Below the pieces are notes generated by a model. It did not search any database and was not told where the DNA came from. It was given only the letters and a program-made list of their open reading frames with translations. From contig JASWJB010000002.1 in the NCBI GenBank assembly GCA_032433595.1, positions 62,001 through 126,000 on the forward strand: a stretch of 64,000 bases of DNA, given 5' to 3'. Positions within the stretch are counted from its first letter, which is position 1; every line of letters begins with the position of its first letter. Below, in pieces: positions 46,499-57,205 of this stretch. A program made the translations under genes and the position numbers. The DNA is from Conoideocrella luteorostrata. Its lineage: Eukaryota > Ascomycota > Sordariomycetes > Hypocreales > Clavicipitaceae.

Positions 46499-47779
46499 CC
46501 GCTTAATCGTAACCATCAAGAATTATCTGCGCTTGGAAGCCGACGTGAGCGCTTACGTTAATGCTGACGAAAGCGCTAACATGGCTAACGACAACGCTGA
46601 CAATAACGAATCTAAAAACGAATTTGTAGATAGGATTGATAGATAAAGAAAGTTGAATCCCTCGTCAGAAGAGCTAATACAAGGACTTTTCCACTGCTCC
46701 GATCAACCATAGCTGCTCACGTCGGGACAGTAACCCAACCACAGAGAGTCTCAAGTTGACTCAGAAATGGACAAGTCAAGTTACTCCGCCGTAAATCTAC
46801 AATAAAGCAGCAATAATGCCAAGCAGCTTTCGACGTGGCCCATGCGTCGCACTACGACCAATAATATCCAATCCCTCAAACGGTTAGATCTTCCCAAGCC
46901 GACTCGCTCGAGAAAGAGGAAAGAACTGCCTACAAAAATCCTTGCACTGTACAGTCAGAAATGTAGGCAGAAATGTAGACAGGAAATAGTAGACAGAACA
47001 TGCGCGTTGCCTGCTGCTGCGGGCGGCTGTGGACGACGGCGCAAACATGCAACATCATACATGCCACGCAATGCCAACGCGCCGGTTTAGTATATGGTTT
47101 AGTGTACAGGAGAAGTATAGGCTTACATATAGGTGTATATAGTGTGTTAAGCAGCAAGTGACCACACGACATAGCGACTGGAAATAGCATTCTATAATCA
47201 AAGCAAGCAGCAGAAACATTTAGAGGGCTGCTAAGCGAGGTTGACGCTGCTATTAACCGCTAAATGCGTGATTTTGCTGCATAAAACATCAAGCTAGGCC
47301 AAACTTTTTTTTTTTGTCCCACGCCTGCCCGCTGTCCCGTGCGGCATCTGCGTCCTTATGCCTTTGGTTGATGAGCTATTGCTTATCATTTTTGCGATAG
47401 AGGCCCACTTTTCGTTTTGGTAGCATTTTGTCCACCTTAATGTGTCACGGTAAGACTGCCTTCACTGCAAATTTCAACTCCTCCCAAGGGTTGCTTCCCC
47501 ACCAAGGAGCTAACCTTCACTGCAATTTCGAAAGCTCCCGGCTACAAATTCAGAACAGCAATAAGTACAGCGCTAATAGACCAAGCACCGTGCTAATAGA
47601 TGCCTAGTGCCTGCATGTGTGTGGGGGTGTCGGCCGGTGGTTAGCCCAGCGATCTGAAAATTGTCCTCGAAAAGCGGCGTCACGTCCTCCAAAAATAGAC
47701 ACACATTTGCTGCGAATCTGCACTTTTGTTATATATTGGGAATCGTAAATAAGCATATACTTAGCACGAGGAGGCCGAT
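46499..47779. other. no gene recognised
   Basis: GCTAAC/GCTGAC-type short repeats occur just after the membrane gene (46540-46600, in the run encoding Ala-Asp-Asn-rich sequence), and T-tracts occur near 47305. Nothing coding is supported. Confidence 0.4.
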
Positions 47780-47890
47780 GCCTTCAAGGCTCTTTCGTGT
47801 TAGAGCAGCTTTTATACGCAACGTGGTCGAATATGGTGCTGTTGGCGATGGTGTCAATGTAAGTGAGCACTGCAATAAAAAAGAGGTGAG
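47780..47890 (+). pseudogene. possible fragment of a GH55-type exo-beta-1,3-glucanase
   Basis: The frame includes RNVVEYGAVGDGVN, close to the repeat start RNVxDYGAxGDGVTDDT of pectate-lyase-fold glucanases. A GTAAGT follows immediately after the Asn codon, but no matching downstream exon was found. This is one short motif only, so a weak call. Confidence 0.3.
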
Positions 47891-49021
47891 GTGGGGGGTT
47901 AGCACTGGTATTATCGTCGAGAAAGTGGCATCTGAGGCAGTGAGAAGTGCTGTTGCTGATACCTTGGGACCACGTTGCTCGCACCTTCATCTGTGGGCTC
48001 TCGGCCCGGTATATCCCTCAAGATCGATCGAAGCTTTTCGATGGGCAACAAATTCCCTAGTTTTGAACGACAGCATTCCTTATTAGACTCTAAAAACAAC
48101 TACTTGAGCGGCCAAGGCCTCATTATGTCCGATACTATAGACCTGGCTTTGCTAGGACTAGAGCCTCGGCGACGTGTAGACTATTAGTTATGTAACTAGT
48201 TTGATCTCGCTTATATTGCCAGTTAGGAACGAGGATACACAAACTCGAGGCAAGCCTTAAGCTTTGCCGTTATCTTCTCTTCTCTTCTTTAGCTTTAGAT
48301 AGATAATTATTGACAGCTTCGTGTTAAACAAACAGCGGCTGAGCCTTTCACAATATTATAAATAAACTTAGTAGCTTATATTACTTTATTTGTTTACTTA
48401 ATACTCATGGCTTTGTTATATTTTATACTTTTTTAAGCATCTATTATGGACTTTCCCCTGTAGCTAAAAAAAAAAAAAAACACTTTGAATGCCGGCTAGC
48501 CCTGCCGGAGAACATTAACCGATAGCACCAGGTCACGGTGATATGCTTGTGGATGTGCGTTGTGCGGCGGCGTGTGGCGCGCCGTGTGAGTCAGACCGTG
48601 GCTTTGTTGAGCCGTAGGATGAACAGCGCGGCGGTACAATGAACAATAAGGTTCGTGCTTGCACTTGTGAATTTAATGACTAAATTAGTTAGAGTTTGAT
48701 AGCAATTTTATTGCCCACTGGCGCATGTGACGTATTGTGGTGCTGATCCGTGCGACACGGTCCCTTGAGCAACCCGGTGGGCGAACCACAGGCACATAAC
48801 TACTTCTATACTTTTAACTCGCACCTAGAAGTTGGCTTCCCCCTCGATCCGTCACATCTCCAAGGTTCCATCATTCTCCTTCTCTCCGCAGGCTAAGCCC
48901 CGAGATTTTTTTTTTTTTTTTTTAGTTCTTTGCCATCCATTCAACTAGCCTTCCTACCGTTGCAAAAAAAAAAAGTCCTCAGACACTCAGACAAGACTAC
49001 AACTCAAACTTAGGTGCCAAA
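47891..49021. other. no gene recognised; promoter of the oxygenase gene
   Basis: Long A- and T-tracts at about 48465, 48907 and 48964, with CT-rich sequence upstream of the start at 49022. No coding region is supported. Confidence 0.45.
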
Positions 49022-52000
49022 ATGTGGGGTGATTCGGACGACAGTTCGCTCTACGAGGAACCAAGCGAAGACGAAGCTGACTTCCGACAAACTCTCCTCG
49101 ACCGCATCAACGAAATTCAAGCGACAGGATCCTTTGCAACTGGCAATGTTCTTGATTCCTGCCCGATCCCAGGCATCTGCGTGGATGGCGGCCAGCCTAT
49201 CGCCCTACCGCTGTCGGAAGAAGCAGCCCAAAACCTCGCCAGCAAAAGCGAAAAGGCACCCTTTGGCAACCGCAGAGAAACGCTGGTGGACGAGACAGTG
49301 AGAAATACGCTGCAGATTAGCGCAGAGAGAATCAGCTTCCGGAACCCACAGTGGGACGGTTTTGTCAACAAACTTGTCCAGCGTGTTGTTCATGAGCTTG
49401 GAGTACCACTTGCTCCTAAAGGGAGTACTGTTCGTGCCGAGCTATACAAGCACCTTCTCTACGGACCAGGAGCCATGTTCAAGCCTCACAAAGAGTAGGT
49501 CAAGATGCGTCTCGGCACATAGCACCGTAACTGAGGGCTGACAGTCTAGCATAGTACTGAGAAGAGTCCGGGCATGTTTGGAACCCTAGTTATCTGCCTT
49601 CCTTCAGAACATATGGGCGGTGCGGTATGCTTGCAGCATGGAAAAGATTCGATGGAATTATCTACCGCTGAAACGTCAGCCTATGATTCCTACTACCTTG
49701 CTTGGTATGCGGACGTCACCCACGAGGTAATTTATTTTCTTGGCTCCAAGACGACCCAGTACTAATTGGTACAAAGATCAAGCCAGTTCAGACAGGATAC
49801 CGGTGGGCTCTTACGTATAACCTCATCATCGATTACGAGAGCTCTCGCCTATCAGCCTCGATGCTAGATACTCAGATCCAAAGTCTGGTAGAGTCCTTGT
49901 CAGAGTGGGAAATGCTACAATATCCGCCAGAGTTTCTTATCTATCCTCTCAATCATCAGTACACGCCGAGGAACTTGCGTCTTTCTAGCCTAAAAGGCCT
50001 CGATTACCAACAAGCTCGCTGCCTTGCCGACAGCTGTGACCGGCACGGCAAATTCTACCTGTTTCTTGCCCAGCTCGACAAGTACAAGTGTTGGCCAAAC
50101 GACGAGGGTGAATCCGACGTGACTCGCCGGACATATCTGCGTCACACCTGCAGCCTCGAGGGCTTCAAGCTATCTCCATTTGATGTGGACATAGATAAGA
50201 CGAGTCTTTTGGACTCCATCAATTATGAAAGAGACCCGGATTTTTGCGGCGGTGGAGAATACATGGGAAATCAACATGCAGAAATGGAGGAAACCTACTC
50301 GGATATGGTAAGCTTCCTAAAGTCTAAGCTGCGTAACATTACAGGCATGTCAATGCTAACAATGTTTGTTCAATGCCAGGTGCTTGTTATTATCCGAGCA
50401 GACTCCGTACACGTCCCCCTCTTTAACCCAAGATCTTCTGATGAAGTTGACAGAGTTATGAGGCAGTTACGGGCCGGTATCAACAGAAACAGTATCAACG
50501 ACAACACCAATGAGACACCGCAGAAGATACTTTTTAGCCTTTGTCGCATAATCTTGGACCGGGGGTTCGTCGCCAGAGAGGGGAATGATGTGTACCTCGG
50601 TTATGTGGCAGTCACCGCTGCGTTTCTCGAGAATTGGCCCCTCTTTGAGGAAGCGCGGAAGAAAACCCTGAAGCCCTGGAAAAATGACACTTGGTCTGCA
50701 CTCGGTGGACTGATTGATCTCCAGGATCCTCCAGTTGAGATAGACGAGTAAGACTTGCCTTGATATCACTGAACTACTTATTAGGTAATACCGCTAACAT
50801 GCACGCCCCCTCTAGCATCTTTAGACCTTTGATGAAATGTAGCACATTCTGCAGGGTCTTAGAGGGTCTAAAAAGTTTCTACAACGGGTTTTGTGAAAAC
50901 AACATTGGTCGAAAAGATCCGGCCAAGGCGGAGTATTGGAAGCAGTGGTACAGCGACAAACTGATTGAGACGCTTGATACGTGCGACACTTGCAGGGGAG
51001 AAGAAGATGCTGCCGCAATCAAGGAAATTGTTTCGGACCTCAAAATCCAATACACGTTAGAACAGAGGTAAGACAATCCGATTCCCTCCTATTTGTGTTT
51101 TGGAATCCTCTGCCAACCGAGTTATTCGAGTTCCCAGCGACAAATTGAATTTCCATAACTGACCGCTCTCACAGAAAGAAGATAGACGAAGCAGTCACAA
51201 ATTTTGTTGATGAGTTCACAGAGGTCAAGGAGTTCGTGAATGCACTAAATTTCGAGCTCCTCCGCGAACTATCGAATCCGAAAAATGTCCGGAAGGAATT
51301 CCTGCTTGACCTATTTAGTGTTATTTTCGAATTCGCAATCTCGGCGTTCGACTTTGACCACTACTACGCATACTTAAAGCGTCAACACCACACCGACACT
51401 GATGGACTCATTGGAGATTTCTACACCCGGGCATTGGCGCACGACGAGGACTCAGCTTCCAATCTGTTGCGGCAGCTTTCAAAAGAGGCTTCCAATGCCG
51501 ATGAGGTTGCCGTGCAAAGAGTTCTACCGTCGCTAATGAAGGGACTGCTTCCATCGGTGAATACAGGTTCCCTGGAGGTGCAGAGTTGTTTCCAATTGCT
51601 GGTGGAAGTTTACGTTACCAAGACTGTGGGCAAAGAGCCGCCAAAGCCAGAAGACTGGGCTCGCTCGGAGGACGTGCACGAGTGCAATCGTGAGTGCAAG
51701 GCGTGTCCAAAGATAAACGCCTTCCTAAAGGACCCCAAAGCGAAGGAAATAACGATAGCCCTAGACTCTGACGAACGACGTCACGTACAATGGGTTAGGG
51801 TTATGCATTTCGGTTTTCGCGCGATTGGGATGGACTTTCTTGAAGATATAGTCCGCTGTACAAAAACGTTAAAAAGGTGGGAAGAACGTCACCGCAAATG
51901 GGAGTCGGATGTCGAAGCGGCACAAAAGAAGCTCCAAGAGCTGCCAAAGGACGCCCTGAAAGAAGCACTCAGCGACAAGTACGACACGCTCATGGCGCTC

Positions 52001-52153
52001 GACCCTATCAGGGTCGACAAGACCACTGCCCAGGCTCCTGACAAGGCCCCGCCACCCTCGCCATCGAAACGCCCGTGGGGCAAATACGCACACAACACTG
52101 CGCCTAACAGGAATTGGAAGCGCGTGCGGCGCGAAGAAAATATTGAAGGCTGA
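49022..52153 (+). CDS. large 2-oxoglutarate/Fe(II) oxygenase-like protein
   Basis: Five exons, 49022-49494, 49555-49726, 49777-50747, 50816-51067 and 51175-52153, give 948 residues with every joint in frame. The first joint creates PHKDTEKSPGMFGTLVICLP, the iron-binding H-x-D of a prolyl-4-hydroxylase-like fold. The strand LPSEHMGGAVCLQHG follows, then YYLAWYADVTHEIKPVQTGY with the distal His, and GYRWALTYNL with the Arg expected to bind 2-oxoglutarate. The N-terminus is acidic (DSDDSSLYEEPSEDEADF). The C-terminal about 600 residues are helical with a Cys cluster (CNRECKACPKI) and a basic tail (RKRWGKYAH-like, NRNWKRVRREEN) that may be nuclear. I know this as an uncharacterised fungal family; the substrate is unknown. 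Confidence 0.82.
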
Positions 52154-52806
52154 GAGATGTGAGGAAGGCGGAGGGAACAGTGGTTCATGGAGACCGCACA
52201 TGGGTCATGAGAGCCCACATGAGACATATGACTAGCGTCGTAGAGTTCTATATGTGAAGATATGTTATTTTATTCCTTTCTTTGGGAGAACGTTCGAGCA
52301 TTTCCCTACCATATAGCTGATCTGGCGATCCCCAATGAGTGACGAGCTCTGCGAGTCGTCCCGAGCCTTGGGGAAGCCTGTTTCAAATGACCGATTCTCT
52401 TACTTCCAGCTAATGCATGCCCTCAACACCGCAAGATACTATTGCAACCTCGATCTTGACCTCCTATTGGCTTCGGCAGGCAATTTCAAGGGTCTCCCCG
52501 CTTTCCATACTTCCGTGCCTTCGGCGAACTCTCCCCTTGGTTCATCCCTCTAGTTCACAAAAAGAAACCCACCTCCCCGGTTAGAGTACATATGTCCTAC
52601 TGTACGGAGTAGTAATTGGGCACCAAGATCTGGACAAGCCTTTTGTCGTCCAATAAAGCGTCGGTGAAACCCATGCCGTAGTGTGCTATTGTCACATTTC
52701 TGACACGATGACGGCATAATCTCCCACACCGCGGGGTGTGTGTTTCTGCTCCCCCACCGCACACAGAGTTGTGCTCCCGCTTACACACCTAGTCGCCGGT
52801 TCGACT
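52154..52806. other. intergenic, no gene
   Basis: One TACGGAGTA at 52603-52611. Open frames are short and lack motifs. Confidence 0.4.
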
Positions 52807-52967
52807 CATCAGTAGATGAATTCAACAACTACTATCTTATATGATAAGCCTTACTTTGTGACTTATGGTATAAACATTCATGTTTTATGACCCTTTACTA
52901 CATACATTAATTCCCACAACACACGTGCAGAATACAGTATCCCATTCGATGAACCTAACACGTAACA
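52807..52967 (-). repeat. dispersed repeat, third family, copy 2
   Basis: Minus strand: begins TGTTACGTGTTAGGTTCATC and ends near GAATTCATCTACTGATGA. It is the counterpart of 38520-38680. The edges are approximate; no target-site duplication was confirmed. Confidence 0.5.
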
Positions 52968-53028
52968 ATTTCTCTATACAAGGCTCCTTAGATAAATAGA
53001 GGCAACATTCAAATCGCTATGTATTAAC

Positions 53029-54323
53029 TTAGAGCCTGGACCTCAGCTGCTTCGGCTCGATCTTGCTTTGAGTAAAATTTGTAACCAGCTCCAGGACGCG
53101 CTCAGCGCAGCCATAAGAGCCCTGATAACCCCATCCAGCGTGTCCATAGTTGTGAACAACCAATATCCCATCACCACAGATTCCCAGATCAGCTTCCACT
53201 CTTACACCTGACTTCCTGTAAGGCCGCAGACCAACACTCGACCGGATGACCTTGATAGCATCTTCCCCCTTCCCATCTACCATATTAGGACGCAGCGCCA
53301 CACACCTCTTAATGATGCGCTCGGTAATGTTAGGGTCGGGGTTTGGGTCCCAGTTCCCCTTTTGATACGAGCCGCCAAGGACTGTGCCACCGCCTGCAGC
53401 TCTTGTCATGACGTACGATACCTCCTCTGCGCCATCGTCGGTTCCCGAAATATTGTACATTGAGGGAGATTCATTCTCCACGAGCACAATCTGGCCACGG
53501 ATGGGGGTCATATCCTGGTCCTCTACACCGCCTAGAGTCTTAGAACCCAGTCCAGATGAGTTGATGATGACCTCTACTTTCCCTCCAGTGTGGTGCATGT
53601 TTCTGAGCTCGTTGATGTGCGACACGCTGCCGCGGCGAAATACCACACCAAGCTTTCTGCATTGGCCAACAAGCCATGGCAAGTAGATTGCGGTGTTGAT
53701 ACATATTCCGGTAAATTCGCAGCCGGAACTTACGCCTTGAGGAAGTTCATTTTGGGCGAGCTCACGAAAGTCCGGGAAGAGACGGCTGTACCAAGGATTG
53801 TGGACAAACATCGAATCGAATGAAGTTACGCCTGCTTGGGCGTCTTCGTGACGGCGGTAAATAAAACTCTCTTGCAGACCGTTAGGGATGCTTTCCAGGG
53901 CGAAGGAAAATAATACGACGGTCAGGATAGAATGAACGAACGTTGAAAGTGGATGCCAGCTTCTGGGACGTTGGCGGCTAACCGTGACATTTCCGGCCAC
54001 GAACGCTCCTCCCACTTACATTCCGCCTCCGCTGAAAAGCTTCAATATTCATGTCAGTCTTGGTTAAACTATAGAATGACATCATGGGTATGTGAACTCA
54101 CGGTTGGAAGTTGGCGCCAGCCCATGGTGAAGCATAATCAGGACTATAATCACCAGGCATATGCCTGGCAATCACTGTGATTGAATTGCTCGGGTCTTTA
54201 GCTAATTGCAACGCTGATGTTAAGCCGGATACTCCAGCACTAGAAGCGTGAGCTAGACGGATGGATGTACAAGGCGAGGGCGGGAGGAGACATTTACCCA
54301 AGGACGACGATATTGACTGGCAT
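53029..54323 (-). CDS. peroxisomal D-amino-acid oxidase
   Basis: Four exons, 54323-54298, 54239-54102, 54039-53942 and 53870-53029, give 367 residues. The first joint forms IVVLGAGVSGLTSALQLA, the FAD-binding GxGxxG. The second restores SPWAGANFQPFSAEAECKWE (acceptor GAAG). The third uses a weak GTTCGT donor but rejoins family sequence. Family blocks: FTGICINTAIYLPWL, VIINSSGLGSKTLGG, PIRGQIVLVE, GGTVLGGSYQKGNWDPNPD, SVGLRPYRKSGVRVE and ILVVHNYGHAGWGYQGSYG (His327). The last three residues, SRL, are a canonical type 1 peroxisomal signal. The enzyme oxidises D-amino acids to 2-oxo (or cyclic imino) acids, with catalase nearby in the peroxisome to handle H2O2. It starts the catabolic-looking group that continues to 64 kb. 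Confidence 0.9.
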
Positions 54324-55336
54324 CGCGGCTGATGGATATAGACAGCTATGAGCTGTTAATTGAAGAGCAATCGAACTTGTTCGGGAATTAAGGACGGCAT
54401 GTAATCCTGTTATTTGCTGAGATATAGGTGTGAGAGTTCCGCCTTTGGATAGCAGCCCAACGGTGCTCACAGTCTGTTAAAGCCCCCCCTCCCCCTCTCA
54501 CCCAGTCAAGGGAGGGTTCTTATCCAGAATACTCCGCACCCGATGGACGGGAGTTGGAGTAAGAGCGGGATGTGGAGACACGGCTAGTATCCGTCCGAGT
54601 TGGCCCAGAACGTTGAAGGTTGACATCCCATCGGAAAGAACTTCTAATTCCGTCACGAACGCACTGATAAGGCACTGCGACTCGTGCCCTACTAACTTCA
54701 CAGGGATTAAAATGGATTTGGGGATTTTTCCGACATACTGAGTACAAAGCATTATTCCCATGCGTGTGCCAGCATGGGGCCCGTATTTCCCACTGAGCTA
54801 GTCATCAGGCGGAACGGGAAGGCCATCCCGGTGCATGCATTGAAGCGTCCTAGCTTCTTGCCAGTGGCATTGAGGCATCCCTAATCTGAACAAATGCCGT
54901 CGTCTTGGGATTTTATGGGGTGAGTCGGACGGCGACGGGAATTACGACTCGCGATGATGTGCTTGCTTGGTTCGTAACCTTCATCTAGCACTTAGCAAGC
55001 TTGCAATTTACTCCGCTGCGGGAGCCATCTGGTGCATTACAAGCCTTGATTATATTTTGCTATAATAATATCTAGTGAGCTCACACTTTTGCACTCGAGT
55101 ACAGTGGATATGCAACGCGACAATACCCACTTCGAGCTTTGACGCCAAATCGAAAGGACTTTCCGCATTGACCGGCCCAACTTCACATTCAATCTTGAGT
55201 TTTCTCGTGATATTAAGTAACCGTAACTTCTACGAGTTGGTCTCTTTATAAAGAACTTTGAACGACTGCTGAAGCCCCCCGTTGTGAACGCACCGTTAGG
55301 ATCACTGCTTACATCCAATAATCGCGCGTTGAGGCA
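54324..55336. promoter_or_regulatory. divergent promoter of oxidase and racemase-family genes
   Basis: A 1 kb intergenic stretch between divergent starts (54323 minus, 55337 plus). It includes a C-rich run at 54483-54501. Short frames at 54498-54761 and 55037-55471 have no motif. Confidence 0.5.
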
Positions 55337-56374
55337 ATGAGATCGCGACGCACCGTGTCCATCGTGTGCTGCCATGCAGAGGGCGAGGTAGGAGATGTTA
55401 TTATTGGGGGCGTTCTTGATATCCCGGCCAAGTCCATGCATGACAAACTCATGAAATTCGTCGACAAACACGATGGTCTTCGCAAGCTGTTACTTCACGA
55501 GCCAAGAGGACGATTGGAGATGAGCGTCATGATCATTGTGCCCCCTTGCGATCCACGGGCAGACGCAGGTTTTTTGATCATGGGACCCGGCGATTGGGTG
55601 CCAATGTCTGGCTCCAATGCAATATGCACAACTACGGTGTTGCTGGAGACTGGTATAGTGCCCATGACGGAGCCTGTCACCGTGGTAAATCTGGACACTG
55701 CGGCAGGGCTGATCACGGCGACGGCGGAATGCGAGAACGGCTCATGCAAGTCTGTATCCTTCGAAAACGTCCCTGCATTCGTGTACGCGCAGGATGTGGA
55801 AATTGACGTACCGGGGGTTGGAAAGGTGCTTGTGGATATCGCATATGGTGGCCAGTGGTACGCGGTGGTTCAAGCTGATGCTTTGGGCGTTGCAGTTGCA
55901 CTATCTCACGGCGACCGGCTCATCGAACTTGGCAAACTGGTGAAAAAAGCCGTGCTGGACGTCTGCCTGCCGATGCACCCTGAAAATCCCGCTATCAAGG
56001 GCATCAACAACGTCATCATCAGTCAATCACTTAAAGCGAGCTCCGCTGGCTTTTCTGTCAAGCATGCCGTTGTTGTCACCCCCGGTAGACTGGATAGGAG
56101 TCCCTGTGGAACGGGAAGTTCGGCTCGTCTGGCCATCCTGCATGCTCGGCAGCAAGTGGAGGTGGGGCAGGAAGTTGAGTTTATGAGCATCATTGATACT
56201 ATGTTCTTGGGGCATATCAAGACTACGCACAAGGTTGGGTCTTTTGATGCGGTTATACCCAATGTAAAAGGAAGGGCATGGATTACTGGAGAGAAGCAAG
56301 TATACGTTGACCCGGACGATCCTTTCCCGGAAGGATTCCACGTACAAGACAACACCCATCCACGTCTTGTCTAG
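55337..56374 (+). CDS. proline racemase-family enzyme (hydroxyproline epimerase / 3-hydroxyproline dehydratase type)
   Basis: A single exon of 345 residues from MRSRRTVSIVCCHAEGEVGD, the usual family start. The first catalytic position lies in VPMSGSNAICTT, where Ser91 takes the place of the Cys found in true proline racemases (MCGH). The second catalytic Cys is present in DRSPCGTGSSA (Cys257). WYAVVQADALG and the family C-terminus (GSFDAVIPNVKGRAWITG) are intact. Family members racemise proline, epimerise 4-hydroxyproline (Cys/Cys) or dehydrate trans-3-hydroxy-L-proline (Thr/Cys). A Ser/Cys pair fits neither reference type exactly, so the reaction is open. It lies between a D-amino-acid oxidase and an amino-acid permease, which favours a proline/hydroxyproline D-route. 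Confidence 0.85.
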   Translation: MRSRRTVSIVCCHAEGEVGDVIIGGVLDIPAKSMHDKLMKFVDKHDGLRKLLLHEPRGRLEMSVMIIVPPCDPRADAGFLIMGPGDWVPMSGSNAICTTTVLLETGIVPMTEPVTVVNLDTAAGLITATAECENGSCKSVSFENVPAFVYAQDVEIDVPGVGKVLVDIAYGGQWYAVVQADALGVAVALSHGDRLIELGKLVKKAVLDVCLPMHPENPAIKGINNVIISQSLKASSAGFSVKHAVVVTPGRLDRSPCGTGSSARLAILHARQQVEVGQEVEFMSIIDTMFLGHIKTTHKVGSFDAVIPNVKGRAWITGEKQVYVDPDDPFPEGFHVQDNTHPRLV

Positions 56375-57205
56375 TTCCGCGGGATTGCCGCCCCAAAAGC
56401 TAGACGTTGCATCGGAGTCGTTGGCTTGCTTCACGAGGTCCGGGGGCATACCGGGCGGTGCGGTATTTATTGTATGTTGATCAGAGATACTTTCCGCAAA
56501 TGGTAAATGGATTTAGCGTAGCTGCACCTGCTGCATTCTTTTCCGCCGTCCCAAGTGGCGAACATAATAATTGTAACGGTCTAGCCCAAAATGATGCTGC
56601 GCGCCACAACGCTGATAGCATCGCTCGCGATTCTTCCCGGGAAACTCTTCCCGAACGTATCTGAAGCCCAAGTTTCCACGGCGCCGCATCATTCGGCCCG
56701 GAGTCCAACGCGTTCTCTGGCTTGCCGATACAAATACTTCCCAAATGTTGCTCCTGGTCCACCGTTGGCTCGTCTCTCGGGCCGCTAGTGCTGATATAGT
56801 GCGGGGTGATAAGGAAGCTCAAGTGATTGGACAACCTCGGGCTACTTACCCGGTCCGACGAAGTTGGCAGTTTTCCCCGCGCTCCCCCAGCGTACATCGA
56901 TCGGGCAAGCAGGGAGGACAAGTCTGGGGGAAACCCAATCGGTAGATAGTATTTACCGCATGACAGCGCTGGTCAATTCAGTTGACTGACTCGAATAAGC
57001 CACCTTCATCAATGCGAGGACAAGTGCATCATTGAAGGCTCTTGCAGGCTAGTAAGTCCTTATTCGCGCCACGCCACAGGCAACATCGCGCGGTGAGCTG
57101 GAAACACAAACTACAAATACAAATTAAATTCCACAAAGCGCGTAGTCGCCTCTAGTTCCATAACCATTCAAACCGGTGACACGCGTGAGCGCAAACATTG
57201 ACAGC
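56375..57205. other. spacer and permease promoter
   Basis: About 830 bases; a minus-strand frame at 56481-56921 has no motif. No gene is called. Confidence 0.4.

Noticed and set aside
47780..48086. Full-length glucanase gene
   Set aside because: Only one short motif is present; the rest of the frame does not follow the family.
53870..54110. Apparent frame break in the second oxidase gene after GANFQP
   Set aside because: Using the upstream GAAG acceptor gives FSAEAECKWEERSW in frame, so no lesion is needed.
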